DNA of 64,000 nucleotides from Herbaspirillum sp. (lineage in GTDB: Bacteria; Pseudomonadota; Gammaproteobacteria; Burkholderiales; Burkholderiaceae_D). This document shows positions 28,129-36,256 of the stretch, in pieces. Each line of letters begins with the position of its first letter. Position 1 is the first letter of the stretch. Position numbers and translations under genes: made by a program. The notes under the pieces were generated by a model. That model saw only the letters and a program-made list of their open reading frames with translations. It was not told the origin of the DNA and searched no databases. The stretch is from contig JAQGLY010000020.1 of assembly GCA_028292625.1 (NCBI GenBank), forward strand, positions 35,628-99,627. Reading direction: 5' to 3'.

Positions 28129-28859
28129 GTGCGTTTCTTTCCCAGGTAAGCCTGCACCACGACCGGATTCGACAAGACCGCGTCCGGCGTGCCGTCCGCG
28201 ATCTTTTCTCCATGGTGCAGCACCAGCAGGCGGTCCGACAGGCTTTTGATGGCCTTGATGACGTGCTCGATGACCAGCACGCTGATGCCCTGCGCGCGCA
28301 CTTTGCGAATCACGTCGATGACTTCATCGATTTCAACGTGATTCAGGCCGGCCATGACTTCGTCGCACAACAGGATTTTGGGTTGCATCGCCAGCGCCTT
28401 GGCCAGTTCCAGCCGCTTGCGGCCGGGACCGCCGAGTTCGTCGGCGCGCTGGTCGACGAATTTGTCCAGTCCGACGAAGGCCAGGCACTCGCGCGCCTGT
28501 TCGCGCGCCTGCGCCAGTTGGGTCCGGCCGCCGTCGCGCCCGAACAATGCGCCCACGGCCACGTTGTCGAGCACCGACAGGCCGGGGAACGGATGCATGA
28601 TCTGAAAGGTGCGGCCGATGCCGAGATGCGCGCGGCGAAATGCCGGCAGATGTGTGATCGCTTTGTCCTGAAACAGGATTTCGCCTTCGCTCGGCGGCAA
28701 GGTGCCGCTGATGAGACTGATCAGTGTCGTTTTGCCAGCGCCGTTGGGACCGATCAGGCCGAGGATTTCGCCTTGCGCCAGCGAAAAGCTGACGTCGTCG
28801 ACGGCGATCAGTCCGGCAAAGCGCCGGGTCACATGGCGTACTTCCAGAATGGCGCTCAT
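28125..28859 (-). CDS. livG: ABC transporter ATPase, LivG type
   Basis: A 244-residue ABC ATPase of LivG type. Walker A GPNGAGKTTL, the LivG-specific block FRRAHLGIGRTFQIMHPFPG, Walker B ILLCDEVMAGLN and the C-terminal VLVIEHVIKAI motif are present. The signature region reads LGGPGRKRLELAKAL, where LSGG is usual; LGG-type signatures are common in LivG. Both ends overlap neighbours by ATGA, indicating tight coupling with livM and livF. Confidence 0.92.
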   Translation of the reverse strand: MSAILEVRHVTRRFAGLIAVDDVSFSLAQGEILGLIGPNGAGKTTLISLISGTLPPSEGEILFQDKAITHLPAFRRAHLGIGRTFQIMHPFPGLSVLDNVAVGALFGRDGGRTQLAQAREQARECLAFVGLDKFVDQRADELGGPGRKRLELAKALAMQPKILLCDEVMAGLNHVEIDEVIDVIRKVRAQGISVLVIEHVIKAIKSLSDRLLVLHHGEKIADGTPDAVLSNPVVVQAYLGKKRT

Positions 28860-29803
28860 AGCCGGTGCGCCCGAATGTTTTCGACGAAATAGCGCCAGCC
28901 TGACTTGCGGAAACGCCGCATCATGTCGGCCAGGCCGCGCGGCATCATGACCACCGCCACCACGATCACGATTCCGAAGAACAGGCCGGCGATGCTGGTG
29001 ATTTCGCTGGACAGGAATTCGGACACGGCCGACAGCGACAGCGCGCCGACGATCGGCCCCAGCACCGTGCCTGGTCCGCCGAACACGGCCATGATGATCA
29101 TTTTGACGTTGAGGCCGATATCGAACGCGCTCTCCGGATCCAGAAAGGTGATCCAGTAGGCATGAATGCCGCCGGCCAGCGCGCTGAAAATGCCGGACAG
29201 CGTGAACGCCAGCACCTTGTACAGGGTGGTGTTGACGCCCATCACGGCGGCGCCTTCCTCGTTTTCCCGGATTGCGATCAGGCCGAAGCCGAAGCGGCTG
29301 CGCGTCAGCCAGAAGATGGTCAGCGTGGCGATCGTCAGCAGGCCCAGCGACAGTTCATAGAACAGCGGATCGTTGTTCAGCGGCGGCAGCACCAGCCCGA
29401 TATTGCGCCCGGCCAGTTCGACATTGGAGACGATGGCGGTCATCACCTGCGACAGGGCCAGCGTGGCGATGGCGAAATAATGGCCTTTCAAACGCAGCAC
29501 CGGAATTCCCAGCAGCACCGCGAATACCACAGCCAACACTACGCCGAACACCAGGCCGACGCCGAATGGAAGCTGCCATTGCACCATCGCAATGGCCACG
29601 CCATAGCTGCCGAGGCCGTAGAACACCGAGTTGCCGAACGACGCATAACCGGCGTAGCCGCCGATGATGTTCCAGCCCTGCGCCAGCACGGCCAGCAGCA
29701 GGGCATTGATGCCGAACTGAATCAGCACGTCGGAGCCGTACCACGGAACGCCCGCCAGGACCCCCAGCGTCAGCAGGACCGCCACCATTCGTAGGGATTT
29801 CAT
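28856..29803 (-). CDS. livM: ABC transporter permease, LivM type
   Basis: A 315-residue inner-membrane permease with about eight to ten helices. Family blocks include GGYAGYASFGNSVFYGLGSY, RLKGHYFAIATLALSQ and the EAA-like IRENEEGAAVMGVNTTLYKV. Start ATG 29803 gives a four-base overlap with livH; the open frame to 30199 lies within livH in another frame and is rejected. It forms the translocation channel with LivH. Confidence 0.93.
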   Translation of the reverse strand: MKSLRMVAVLLTLGVLAGVPWYGSDVLIQFGINALLLAVLAQGWNIIGGYAGYASFGNSVFYGLGSYGVAIAMVQWQLPFGVGLVFGVVLAVVFAVLLGIPVLRLKGHYFAIATLALSQVMTAIVSNVELAGRNIGLVLPPLNNDPLFYELSLGLLTIATLTIFWLTRSRFGFGLIAIRENEEGAAVMGVNTTLYKVLAFTLSGIFSALAGGIHAYWITFLDPESAFDIGLNVKMIIMAVFGGPGTVLGPIVGALSLSAVSEFLSSEITSIAGLFFGIVIVVAVVMMPRGLADMMRRFRKSGWRYFVENIRAHRL

Positions 29804-30663
29804 GCGGTTTTCCCCAACAGGCCGCTCGGCCGCACGATCAGCACCAGCGCCAGAATACCGAAGCTGGCGACGTCGGCGAAAGTTTGCCCGATATACAGCG
29901 CGGTCAGCGATTCGACGATGCCGAGGAACAGGCCGCCGACGATGACGCCGAGCGGATTGTCCAGACCGCCGATGATCGAGATCGCGAACGATTTGGCGGT
30001 CAGCGATGCGCCGATGTACGGATTGATTTGCGAGACGGTGCCGTACAGCGTGCCTGCCGCGCCGGCCAGCGCGATCCCGATGGCGAAGGTGATCGCATAC
30101 AGGTGCCGCGGCTCGACGCCGTACAGACGCGCCGCCACCAGATTTTGCGCGGTGGCGCGAATCGCGCGGCCCAGCCGCGTATGCAACAGGAACAGCCACA
30201 TGCCGACGGTCAACACGATCGCCACGCCGAATGCCGCCAGCCGCGCCACCGGCAGCACCACATCGCCGATCAGCAGGCTATTGCCGGCGTACGGCGGATT
30301 GATGGTGCGGAAGTCGGCCGAAAACACCAGTTGCGCCAGATACGTCAACACCACTTCCAGACCGAAGGTAATCAGCAAGGTGTTGAACATCGGCGCCCGC
30401 ACCACCAGATTGAGCAGTCCGCGCTGCAGCGCGTAGCCGAGCGCGAACATCACCGCGGCAGTGAGCGGCAATCCGAGAAACGGGTCGATATGGAAATAGT
30501 TATACAGATACCAGGACGCATAGGCGCCCAGCATGATGAAAGCGCCGTGCGCCAGATTGACGATGTTGAGCACGCCCCAGACCAGCGCCAGACCCAGCGC
30601 CATGACCGCGTATAGGCCTCCCTGCAGCGTGCCGTTGACCAGAATTTGCGCAAACAGATTCAT
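29800..30663 (-). CDS. livH: ABC transporter permease, LivH type
   Basis: A 287-residue inner-membrane permease. It starts NLFAQILVNGTLQGGLYAVM and has the family block GVLNIVNLAHGAFIMLGAY and the EAA-like RAIRATAQNLVAARLYGVEP. GGGGA lies upstream of ATG 30663. It precedes livM with an ATGA overlap, and is preceded by the binding-protein gene 97 bp upstream. The transported compound is unknown; LivK-type systems also import amides, urea or aromatic acids. Confidence 0.93.
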   Translation of the reverse strand: MNLFAQILVNGTLQGGLYAVMALGLALVWGVLNIVNLAHGAFIMLGAYASWYLYNYFHIDPFLGLPLTAAVMFALGYALQRGLLNLVVRAPMFNTLLITFGLEVVLTYLAQLVFSADFRTINPPYAGNSLLIGDVVLPVARLAAFGVAIVLTVGMWLFLLHTRLGRAIRATAQNLVAARLYGVEPRHLYAITFAIGIALAGAAGTLYGTVSQINPYIGASLTAKSFAISIIGGLDNPLGVIVGGLFLGIVESLTALYIGQTFADVASFGILALVLIVRPSGLLGKTA

Positions 30664-30760
30664 CCGATGTCCCCATGTCCGGTTGTCTACTTGTACTATT
30701 GCATTTTATGCGCTGACCGCACTGACCTGCGCTGCCAATGCGGTCGATCCGGAAGACGGA

Positions 30761-31969
30761 TCAGCGCGCGTTCCAGGCGGGCATCGGATATTTCGGTTGT
30801 TTGACGAATCCCTTGGCGCCGAAGATTTCAACCAGATCGTTGCCCTGGATCTGAATGACCAGTTGCGGCAACTCGATTTGCCCTTGCGGATTGAAGGCGA
30901 TCGGGCCGTACAGGCTATCGAACTTCACTTTTGCCAGCGCGTCGCGCACCTTTTGCGGATCGGCGCTGCCGGCATCTTCCATGGCCTGCACCAGCGCTTC
31001 CACGTCGGCCACGCCCGAGGCGGCATGGTAGTCCGGTTCATAGCCGAATTTGGCCTTGTACTCGGCGGCGAATTTCTGCGCATCGCCGAACCAGCGATCC
31101 TTCAGGTCCGCGCTCGGCAGCCATGCAGTCATGCCGAACGCATAGTCGGCGTCCTTGCCCAGGGCCTTGCGGAAATCCTCGCTCGGTACGCCGACGGTGA
31201 ACGAATACAACTTCGGCGCTGCCGCCAGACTCTTGGCCTGGCGCACGAAATTCAGGATCTCCGTTTCGTGGCCGGCGACCAGCACGACATCGACGTTCTT
31301 GCTCTTGATTTGCGACAGCAGCGAATTGAAATCGGTGGCGTTGGTGCTGTAACGTTCATCCATCGCCACCTCGAAGCCGGCTTTTTTCAACATCGGCCGG
31401 GTGCCGTCGGCAACCGACACGTCGAATGCGTCGTCGGCGTACAGCAGCGCGACCGATTTGGGCGCCGGCTTGAGCTGTTTGAGCATCTCGACGGTACTGC
31501 CGAAATAATTGCTGGCGGGCGCCAGGGTGCCGAATATGTATTTGAATTTACGTGAAAAAATCTGATCCGATGCGCCGCCGCCTTGCACCATCGGCACCTT
31601 GTATTTTTCCGACACGGCCGAATCGGCCAGCGCGAAGTTGCTGGCGAACGGCCCCAGCAGCAGATTGACCTTATCCTGTGAAACGAGCTGCGTATATTGG
31701 CGCACGCTCAGATTGACGTCGGATTGATTGTCGTACAGTTTCAGCGTCAGCTTGTGCGCTTTGCCGGCTATTTTGGCGCCTCCGGCGGCATTGATCTTGT
31801 CGATCGCGAGTTGATACGCATCGCGGTAATAACGCCCGGTATTGGCGACCGGCCCGGTCAGTTGCACCGAGGCGCCCAGTGTGATTTCCTGTGCCGATGC
31901 GGCGCTTGCGGGGATGGCCAATGCAGCGGCGATCAGGCTGGATAGCAAGAATGAACGGTTCAGAGGCAT
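30761..31969 (-). CDS. Branched-chain amino-acid-type ABC substrate-binding protein
   Basis: A 402-residue periplasmic binding protein of type 1 fold (LivK/amide-binding class). A signal peptide ([19 protein letters not shown]) precedes [20 protein letters not shown], the usual first strand of the family, and later [19 protein letters not shown]. It is the receptor of the livHMGF system directly downstream on the same strand, making a complete five-gene importer. The sequence is closer to the general amide/branched-chain group than to E. coli LivJ/LivK, so the ligand is open. Confidence 0.92.
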   Translation of the reverse strand: MPLNRSFLLSSLIAAALAIPASAASAQEITLGASVQLTGPVANTGRYYRDAYQLAIDKINAAGGAKIAGKAHKLTLKLYDNQSDVNLSVRQYTQLVSQDKVNLLLGPFASNFALADSAVSEKYKVPMVQGGGASDQIFSRKFKYIFGTLAPASNYFGSTVEMLKQLKPAPKSVALLYADDAFDVSVADGTRPMLKKAGFEVAMDERYSTNATDFNSLLSQIKSKNVDVVLVAGHETEILNFVRQAKSLAAAPKLYSFTVGVPSEDFRKALGKDADYAFGMTAWLPSADLKDRWFGDAQKFAAEYKAKFGYEPDYHAASGVADVEALVQAMEDAGSADPQKVRDALAKVKFDSLYGPIAFNPQGQIELPQLVIQIQGNDLVEIFGAKGFVKQPKYPMPAWNAR

Positions 31970-32225
31970 GATGGATGCTTTCTTATAAGAATGTCGATTA
32001 ACAACTTGGCATTTTGTCTCAGTGCTGGAGCTTACTCTTTGAATTCCGTGAATGCAAACTTCGGCGTTTGCGCGATAGCAGAGCGTTGCGGCTGATTTAA
32101 GATTCGACAGTTTTCATCTAAAAATGAATAAGCACGCATTTTTCGCAAGCGGTATTATCTTGCGGCGTGCGTCGTCGCGCCGACATCCCGGATGGGCGAA
32201 ATCAGTTATTTATCGATGGAAGATT

Positions 32226-32582
32226 ATGCGTAGCCAATATTCGACGCTTCAGCGCTGCCTGCTTTGGCTGGCGGCATTCATACTGGTCGCGGGCCTGAGC
32301 GGCGCGGTTTTTGCGTATCGGTCCGCGGTGAAGGAAGAGGAGCGCATCAGCGCATTGGAAGCGGCAGGCGGAAACGCATACGGCGGTCCGGATGAACAGT
32401 CCAAAGGTTATGTGCTTGAGGTGCAGCGATATGGCGGAAACGCAGCGGTGATTGCCGTTAAATTCGATCACTGGCTCGCCAGTTTATGGCATGGGAAAAA
32501 TCTGGCTTATACCTTGGCGATACTTGCCGGGGGATTGGCGTTCGGGTGTTTCCGGGCAGCGAATGAATTAAGCGACGAATGA
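32226..32582 (+). CDS. Small two-helix membrane hypothetical protein
   Basis: A 118-residue protein with an N-terminal membrane helix (CLLWLAAFILVAGLSGAVFAY), a hydrophilic loop of about 55 residues with negative and Gly-rich parts, and a second helix (LAYTLAILAGGLAFGCF). No family was recognised. Start ATG 32226 is preferred (GGAAG upstream) over 32124, whose added residues are Arg-rich and out of character. It is a single gene between the liv operon and a small minus-strand gene. Confidence 0.55.
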   Translation: MRSQYSTLQRCLLWLAAFILVAGLSGAVFAYRSAVKEEERISALEAAGGNAYGGPDEQSKGYVLEVQRYGGNAAVIAVKFDHWLASLWHGKNLAYTLAILAGGLAFGCFRAANELSDE

Positions 32583-32657
32583 CACGATTATTCGCTGAGC
32601 GGAAGACCGGATAACGGCGCCGATTGCGACGTTATTAGCAAACGCTGAAGGCAGCTA

Positions 32658-32819
32658 TTACAGGCCCAGTCCCAGGATAGTCATGTTTTCGTATGGCTTG
32701 ACCCACAGCGCAAATATCTTTTGCAGCAGGCTTTCCTGATTGACTTGCGCGACCGGAGCGGCGTCGCCGGCGATATCTTTGAAATGCGAAACGGGCGATG
32801 ACAGTGTTTGAGCAGACAT
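32658..32819 (-). CDS. 53-residue small protein
   Basis: A short open frame with a strong ribosome binding site (AGGAG seven bases before ATG 32819). The product is MSAQTLSSPVSHFKDIAGDA followed by a segment with an amphipathic helix (QESLLQKIFALWVKPYENM) and a hydrophobic end (TILGLGL). It has no signal peptide. Function unknown; it could be a small regulatory or membrane-associated protein. The quality of its translation start is the main support. Confidence 0.5.
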   Translation of the reverse strand: MSAQTLSSPVSHFKDIAGDAAPVAQVNQESLLQKIFALWVKPYENMTILGLGL

Positions 32820-33096
32820 GCAATTTCTCCTAGTGGGTTGTTGATGAATGCATGTTAAGAGGAGCTCATACATTTTCCCAATTTCAAGTTTAGATAGGAG
32901 ATATATTAATTGTGAATGTCATTTTCAATTCTCTATAAGTAAATTAGCTTTCTGTCTGTTCCTCCCAGTAGGAGACGTGCATCGGCCGCGAATTCGGCAA
33001 CTCGGCCGCAACTTTTAAATCTCGACATTTGTCGCATATCGAACGTTGTTATCTCGCACGTCAATTCTGATGCCGCTATTTGGGGAAAGTGCTGCG

Positions 33097-35142
33097 ATGG
33101 CTAAATTTGATCGTATTCCGGATGCGATGACTCTTCCCGAATTAACGCTGCGCGGCGTGATTCTCGGGGCGTTGATCACCATAGTGTTTACCGCTTCCAA
33201 TGTGTATTTGGGTTTGAAAATCGGCCTGACATTTTCCTCGGCGGTTCCCGCCGCGGTGATTTCGATGACGGTGTTGCGCATGTTTAAAGACGCCAACATC
33301 CTTGAAAATAATATGGTGCAAACGCAGGCATCGGCCGCCGGCACCTTGTCGGCGATCATCTTCATCCTGCCCGGTTTGGTCATGATGGGGCATTGGCAAG
33401 GCTTCCCGTTTTGGCAAACGCTGGGAATTTGCGCCGCCGGCGGCATGCTGGGGGTAATGTTTACGATTCCGTTGCGCCATGCGATGGTGGTGCAGGGCGA
33501 TTTGCCTTATCCGGAAGGCGTCGCCGCGGCGGAAATTTTGCGGGTGGGGAGCGCCGATCTGGCTATTGCCGGGGATGAGCCCGTCAAAAAGAGCGCAACC
33601 GGCATGGCCGACATCATGGCCGGCGCCGTTGTCTCCGCGGTGGTGGGTTTTGCCGCCAGCGGTTTGCGCATATTGGGCGACGGCATCAACCTCTGGTTCT
33701 CCGCCGGTCCCGCGGTGGTGCGTTTATCCATGGGGTTTTCGCTGGCGTTGTTGGGCGCCGGCTACCTGATCGGCATCGTCGCCGGCATGGCGATGCTGCT
33801 CGGCCTGCTGATTGCATGGGGCGTTGTGGTGCCGATATTAACCTCCATGCATGATATTCCCAGGGGCATGACGTTGGCGAACTATGCGACCGGCCTTTGG
33901 AGCAGGGAAGTACGTTTTCTTGGTGCGGGCACGATCGGCGTGGCGGCGATCTGGACCTTGGGGACGCTGTTTAAACCGATGATGGAAGGCGTCAAAACGT
34001 CTTTCAGGGCAATCGGCGGCGCGACGGCGCGCATCGATATTGCTCGTACCGAACGCGATATGCCGTCTCACTGGATCATTGTCATCAGCCTGGTTCTGGT
34101 GGCGATTTTGACGGTCACCTTCGGCGCGTTTTTAAGCTCGGGGCGCTTGACCGCCGGCGTGATGTGGGGTCTGGTAGCTTACGGCGTGGTCTTCGCTTTT
34201 ATTTTCGGCTTTTTAATCGCCGCCGCTTGCGGTTACATGGCGGGGCTGATCGGTTCCTCCGCCAGTCCGATTTCGGGGGTGGGCATCGTGGCGGTGATGA
34301 TGGTGTCCTTGCTGCTGCTGCTGCTTATCTCGCGGGACGATGGCCTGCTGGCGACCGAATCCGGAAAACAGCTTGGCATCGCATTGGCGATTTTCACCAC
34401 GTCGGCCGTGGTGGCGGTGGCGGCGATCGCCAACGACAACTTGCAGGATTTAAAAACCGGCTGGCTGGTGGGAGCGACGCCGTGGAAACAGCAGGTCGCC
34501 TTGTTGATCGGTTGCGTCGCCGGCGCGCTGGTGATCCCGCCAGTGTTGGAACTGCTCTATAACGCCTACGGTTTCGCCGGGGCGATGCCGCGCGCAAGCA
34601 TGGATGCCGGGCAGGCCTTGTCGGCGCCGCAAGCAACCTTGATGACCGCGATTGCGACCGGCATCTTTACGCATCAATTGAATTGGACCATGACCATGAT
34701 CGGCGCCGTGCTGGGGGTGGCGATGATTATCATTGACGGCATATTGAAGCGGCGCGGGGGCGTGGCGCGTTTGCCGGTGATGGCGGTCGGCATCGGCATC
34801 TATCTGCCGCCCACGGTGGCGTCGGCGCTGGTGGTGGGCGCTGTACTGGCGTGGGTCATTGAGCGGATGTTGAAACAGCGTGCCGAGAAATCAGGCGTCC
34901 CGTTTGCCGACCATGCGGAGGGGCCTAACAGGCGCGGGGTGTTGATAGCGTCAGGCTTGATTGTCGGAGAAAGTCTGATCGGCGTGCTGATGGCGGGGGT
35001 GATCGGCTTGAGCGGCAAAGAGGCGCCTTTGGCGTTGGTCGGCGCGGATTTCGAATCCGCGGCGCGGTGGGCCGGTTTGGCGGTTTTTGTGCTGGTGGCG
35101 ATAGCCTTTGCACGGTGCGTTTTGGGGACGCGCACCGCATAA
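33097..35142 (+). CDS. OPT family oligopeptide transporter
   Basis: A 681-residue inner-membrane protein with about 15 helices of the OPT superfamily, which imports small peptides or metal-chelate siderophore-like compounds. The N-terminal family block is TLPELTLRGVILGALITIVF followed by ASNVYLGLKIGLTFSSAVPA. Others are GDLPYPEGVAAAEILRVG and GLIGSSASPISGVGIVAVMM. Start ATG 33097 has GGGGAAAG upstream and directly precedes the conserved part; 33046 and 33070 are less likely. It is a single gene, convergent with the HD-GYP gene. Confidence 0.92.
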   Translation: MAKFDRIPDAMTLPELTLRGVILGALITIVFTASNVYLGLKIGLTFSSAVPAAVISMTVLRMFKDANILENNMVQTQASAAGTLSAIIFILPGLVMMGHWQGFPFWQTLGICAAGGMLGVMFTIPLRHAMVVQGDLPYPEGVAAAEILRVGSADLAIAGDEPVKKSATGMADIMAGAVVSAVVGFAASGLRILGDGINLWFSAGPAVVRLSMGFSLALLGAGYLIGIVAGMAMLLGLLIAWGVVVPILTSMHDIPRGMTLANYATGLWSREVRFLGAGTIGVAAIWTLGTLFKPMMEGVKTSFRAIGGATARIDIARTERDMPSHWIIVISLVLVAILTVTFGAFLSSGRLTAGVMWGLVAYGVVFAFIFGFLIAAACGYMAGLIGSSASPISGVGIVAVMMVSLLLLLLISRDDGLLATESGKQLGIALAIFTTSAVVAVAAIANDNLQDLKTGWLVGATPWKQQVALLIGCVAGALVIPPVLELLYNAYGFAGAMPRASMDAGQALSAPQATLMTAIATGIFTHQLNWTMTMIGAVLGVAMIIIDGILKRRGGVARLPVMAVGIGIYLPPTVASALVVGAVLAWVIERMLKQRAEKSGVPFADHAEGPNRRGVLIASGLIVGESLIGVLMAGVIGLSGKEAPLALVGADFESAARWAGLAVFVLVAIAFARCVLGTRTA

Positions 35143-35149
35143 TGCACAG

Positions 35150-36256
35150 CTAATCCCTAAACCGCTGCGCGATGCTCTGGAATTCGTCCGCGAATTGTTC
35201 GAAGGCGCCGACGATGTCCGGATCGAAATGCGTACCGCGGCCGGCCAGAATGATCTCCATGGCATGTTCGTGCGTGAACGCAGGTTTGTATACGCGCTTG
35301 GAGATCAGCGCATCGTAGACGTCGGCGAGCGCCATCAGCCGCGCCGACACCGGAATGGCGTCGCCGGCCAGTCCCTGCGGATAACCGGACCCGTCCCATT
35401 TTTCCTGATGCGAATAGGCGATTTCGCGGGCGAATTTCAAAAATGAATTTCCGTTGTCGAGCATGCGCTCGGCGGCCAGCAGCGTATCGCGGCCCAGCGT
35501 CGTATGCGTTTTCATGATTTCGAATTCCGCGGCCGTCAATTTATCCGGTTTCAGCAGGATCGCATCCGGTATGCCCACCTTGCCGATGTCGTGCAGGGGC
35601 GCCGATTTGTACAATTGCTCGATGGCGTTGCCGGTCAGCGTGGCGGCGAAGCGCGGATGATCCTTCAGGGCGACCGCCAGCATTTTCACGTAATGCTGCG
35701 TGCGGCGGATATGGTTGCCGGTTTCGTTATCGCGCGTCTCGGCCAGCGACGCCATGCACTGGATGATGGCGTCCTGCATCGCCGACAGTTCCTGCGTGCG
35801 GTGCGCGACTTCCCGTTCCAGCGCGGCGTTGTGGCCGCGCAGGATTTTGCGGGCGCTTTGATTTTCGAGCTGGGTGCGGATGCGCGCCAGCAACTCTTTA
35901 TGTTGCAAGGGCTTGGTGACGTAATCGGCGCCGCCGGCGTCGAAGCCGGCCAATTTCTGGTCGGTCTGCGACAGCGCGGTCAGGAAGATGACCGGGATCT
36001 CGCGCGTGGCCGGATCGGCCTTCAGGCGGCGGCAGGTTTCGTAGCCGTCGATGCCGGGCATCATCGCGTCGAGCAGGATCAGATCGGGCATTCCGGCGCG
36101 GGCGGTTTCTATGCCTTCTTCGCCGTCTTCCGCCACCAGCACGCGAAACCCCTCGGCGCTGAGCAAGTCCATGACGATATGGATGTTGGCGGGGGTATCG
36201 TCGATGACCAGAATGGTGGATTTATTCAGTTTGATGGATTCCATACGATCACTCAT
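35150..36256 (-). CDS. REC-HD-GYP response regulator (c-di-GMP phosphodiesterase)
   Basis: A 368-residue response regulator. The receiver domain (1-125) has phospho-acceptor D63 (LLDAMMPG) and conserved K115. A short linker helix is followed by an HD-GYP domain with H222-D223 (APLHDIGKVGIPD), H251, H283 and GYP at 291-293 (WDGSGYPQGL). Such proteins hydrolyse cyclic di-GMP. Its start overlaps the end of the kinase gene by eight bases, and the binding-protein gene lies upstream of both: a three-gene signalling operon likely turning an external ligand signal into lower c-di-GMP. Confidence 0.93.
   Translation of the reverse strand: MSDRMESIKLNKSTILVIDDTPANIHIVMDLLSAEGFRVLVAEDGEEGIETARAGMPDLILLDAMMPGIDGYETCRRLKADPATREIPVIFLTALSQTDQKLAGFDAGGADYVTKPLQHKELLARIRTQLENQSARKILRGHNAALEREVAHRTQELSAMQDAIIQCMASLAETRDNETGNHIRRTQHYVKMLAVALKDHPRFAATLTGNAIEQLYKSAPLHDIGKVGIPDAILLKPDKLTAAEFEIMKTHTTLGRDTLLAAERMLDNGNSFLKFAREIAYSHQEKWDGSGYPQGLAGDAIPVSARLMALADVYDALISKRVYKPAFTHEHAMEIILAGRGTHFDPDIVGAFEQFADEFQSIAQRFRD

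Noticed and set aside
28856..30199. 447-codon version of the LivM gene
   Set aside because: The extra N-terminal residues are read out of frame within livH and are Arg-rich. ATG 29803 gives a normal LivM start and an ATGA overlap.
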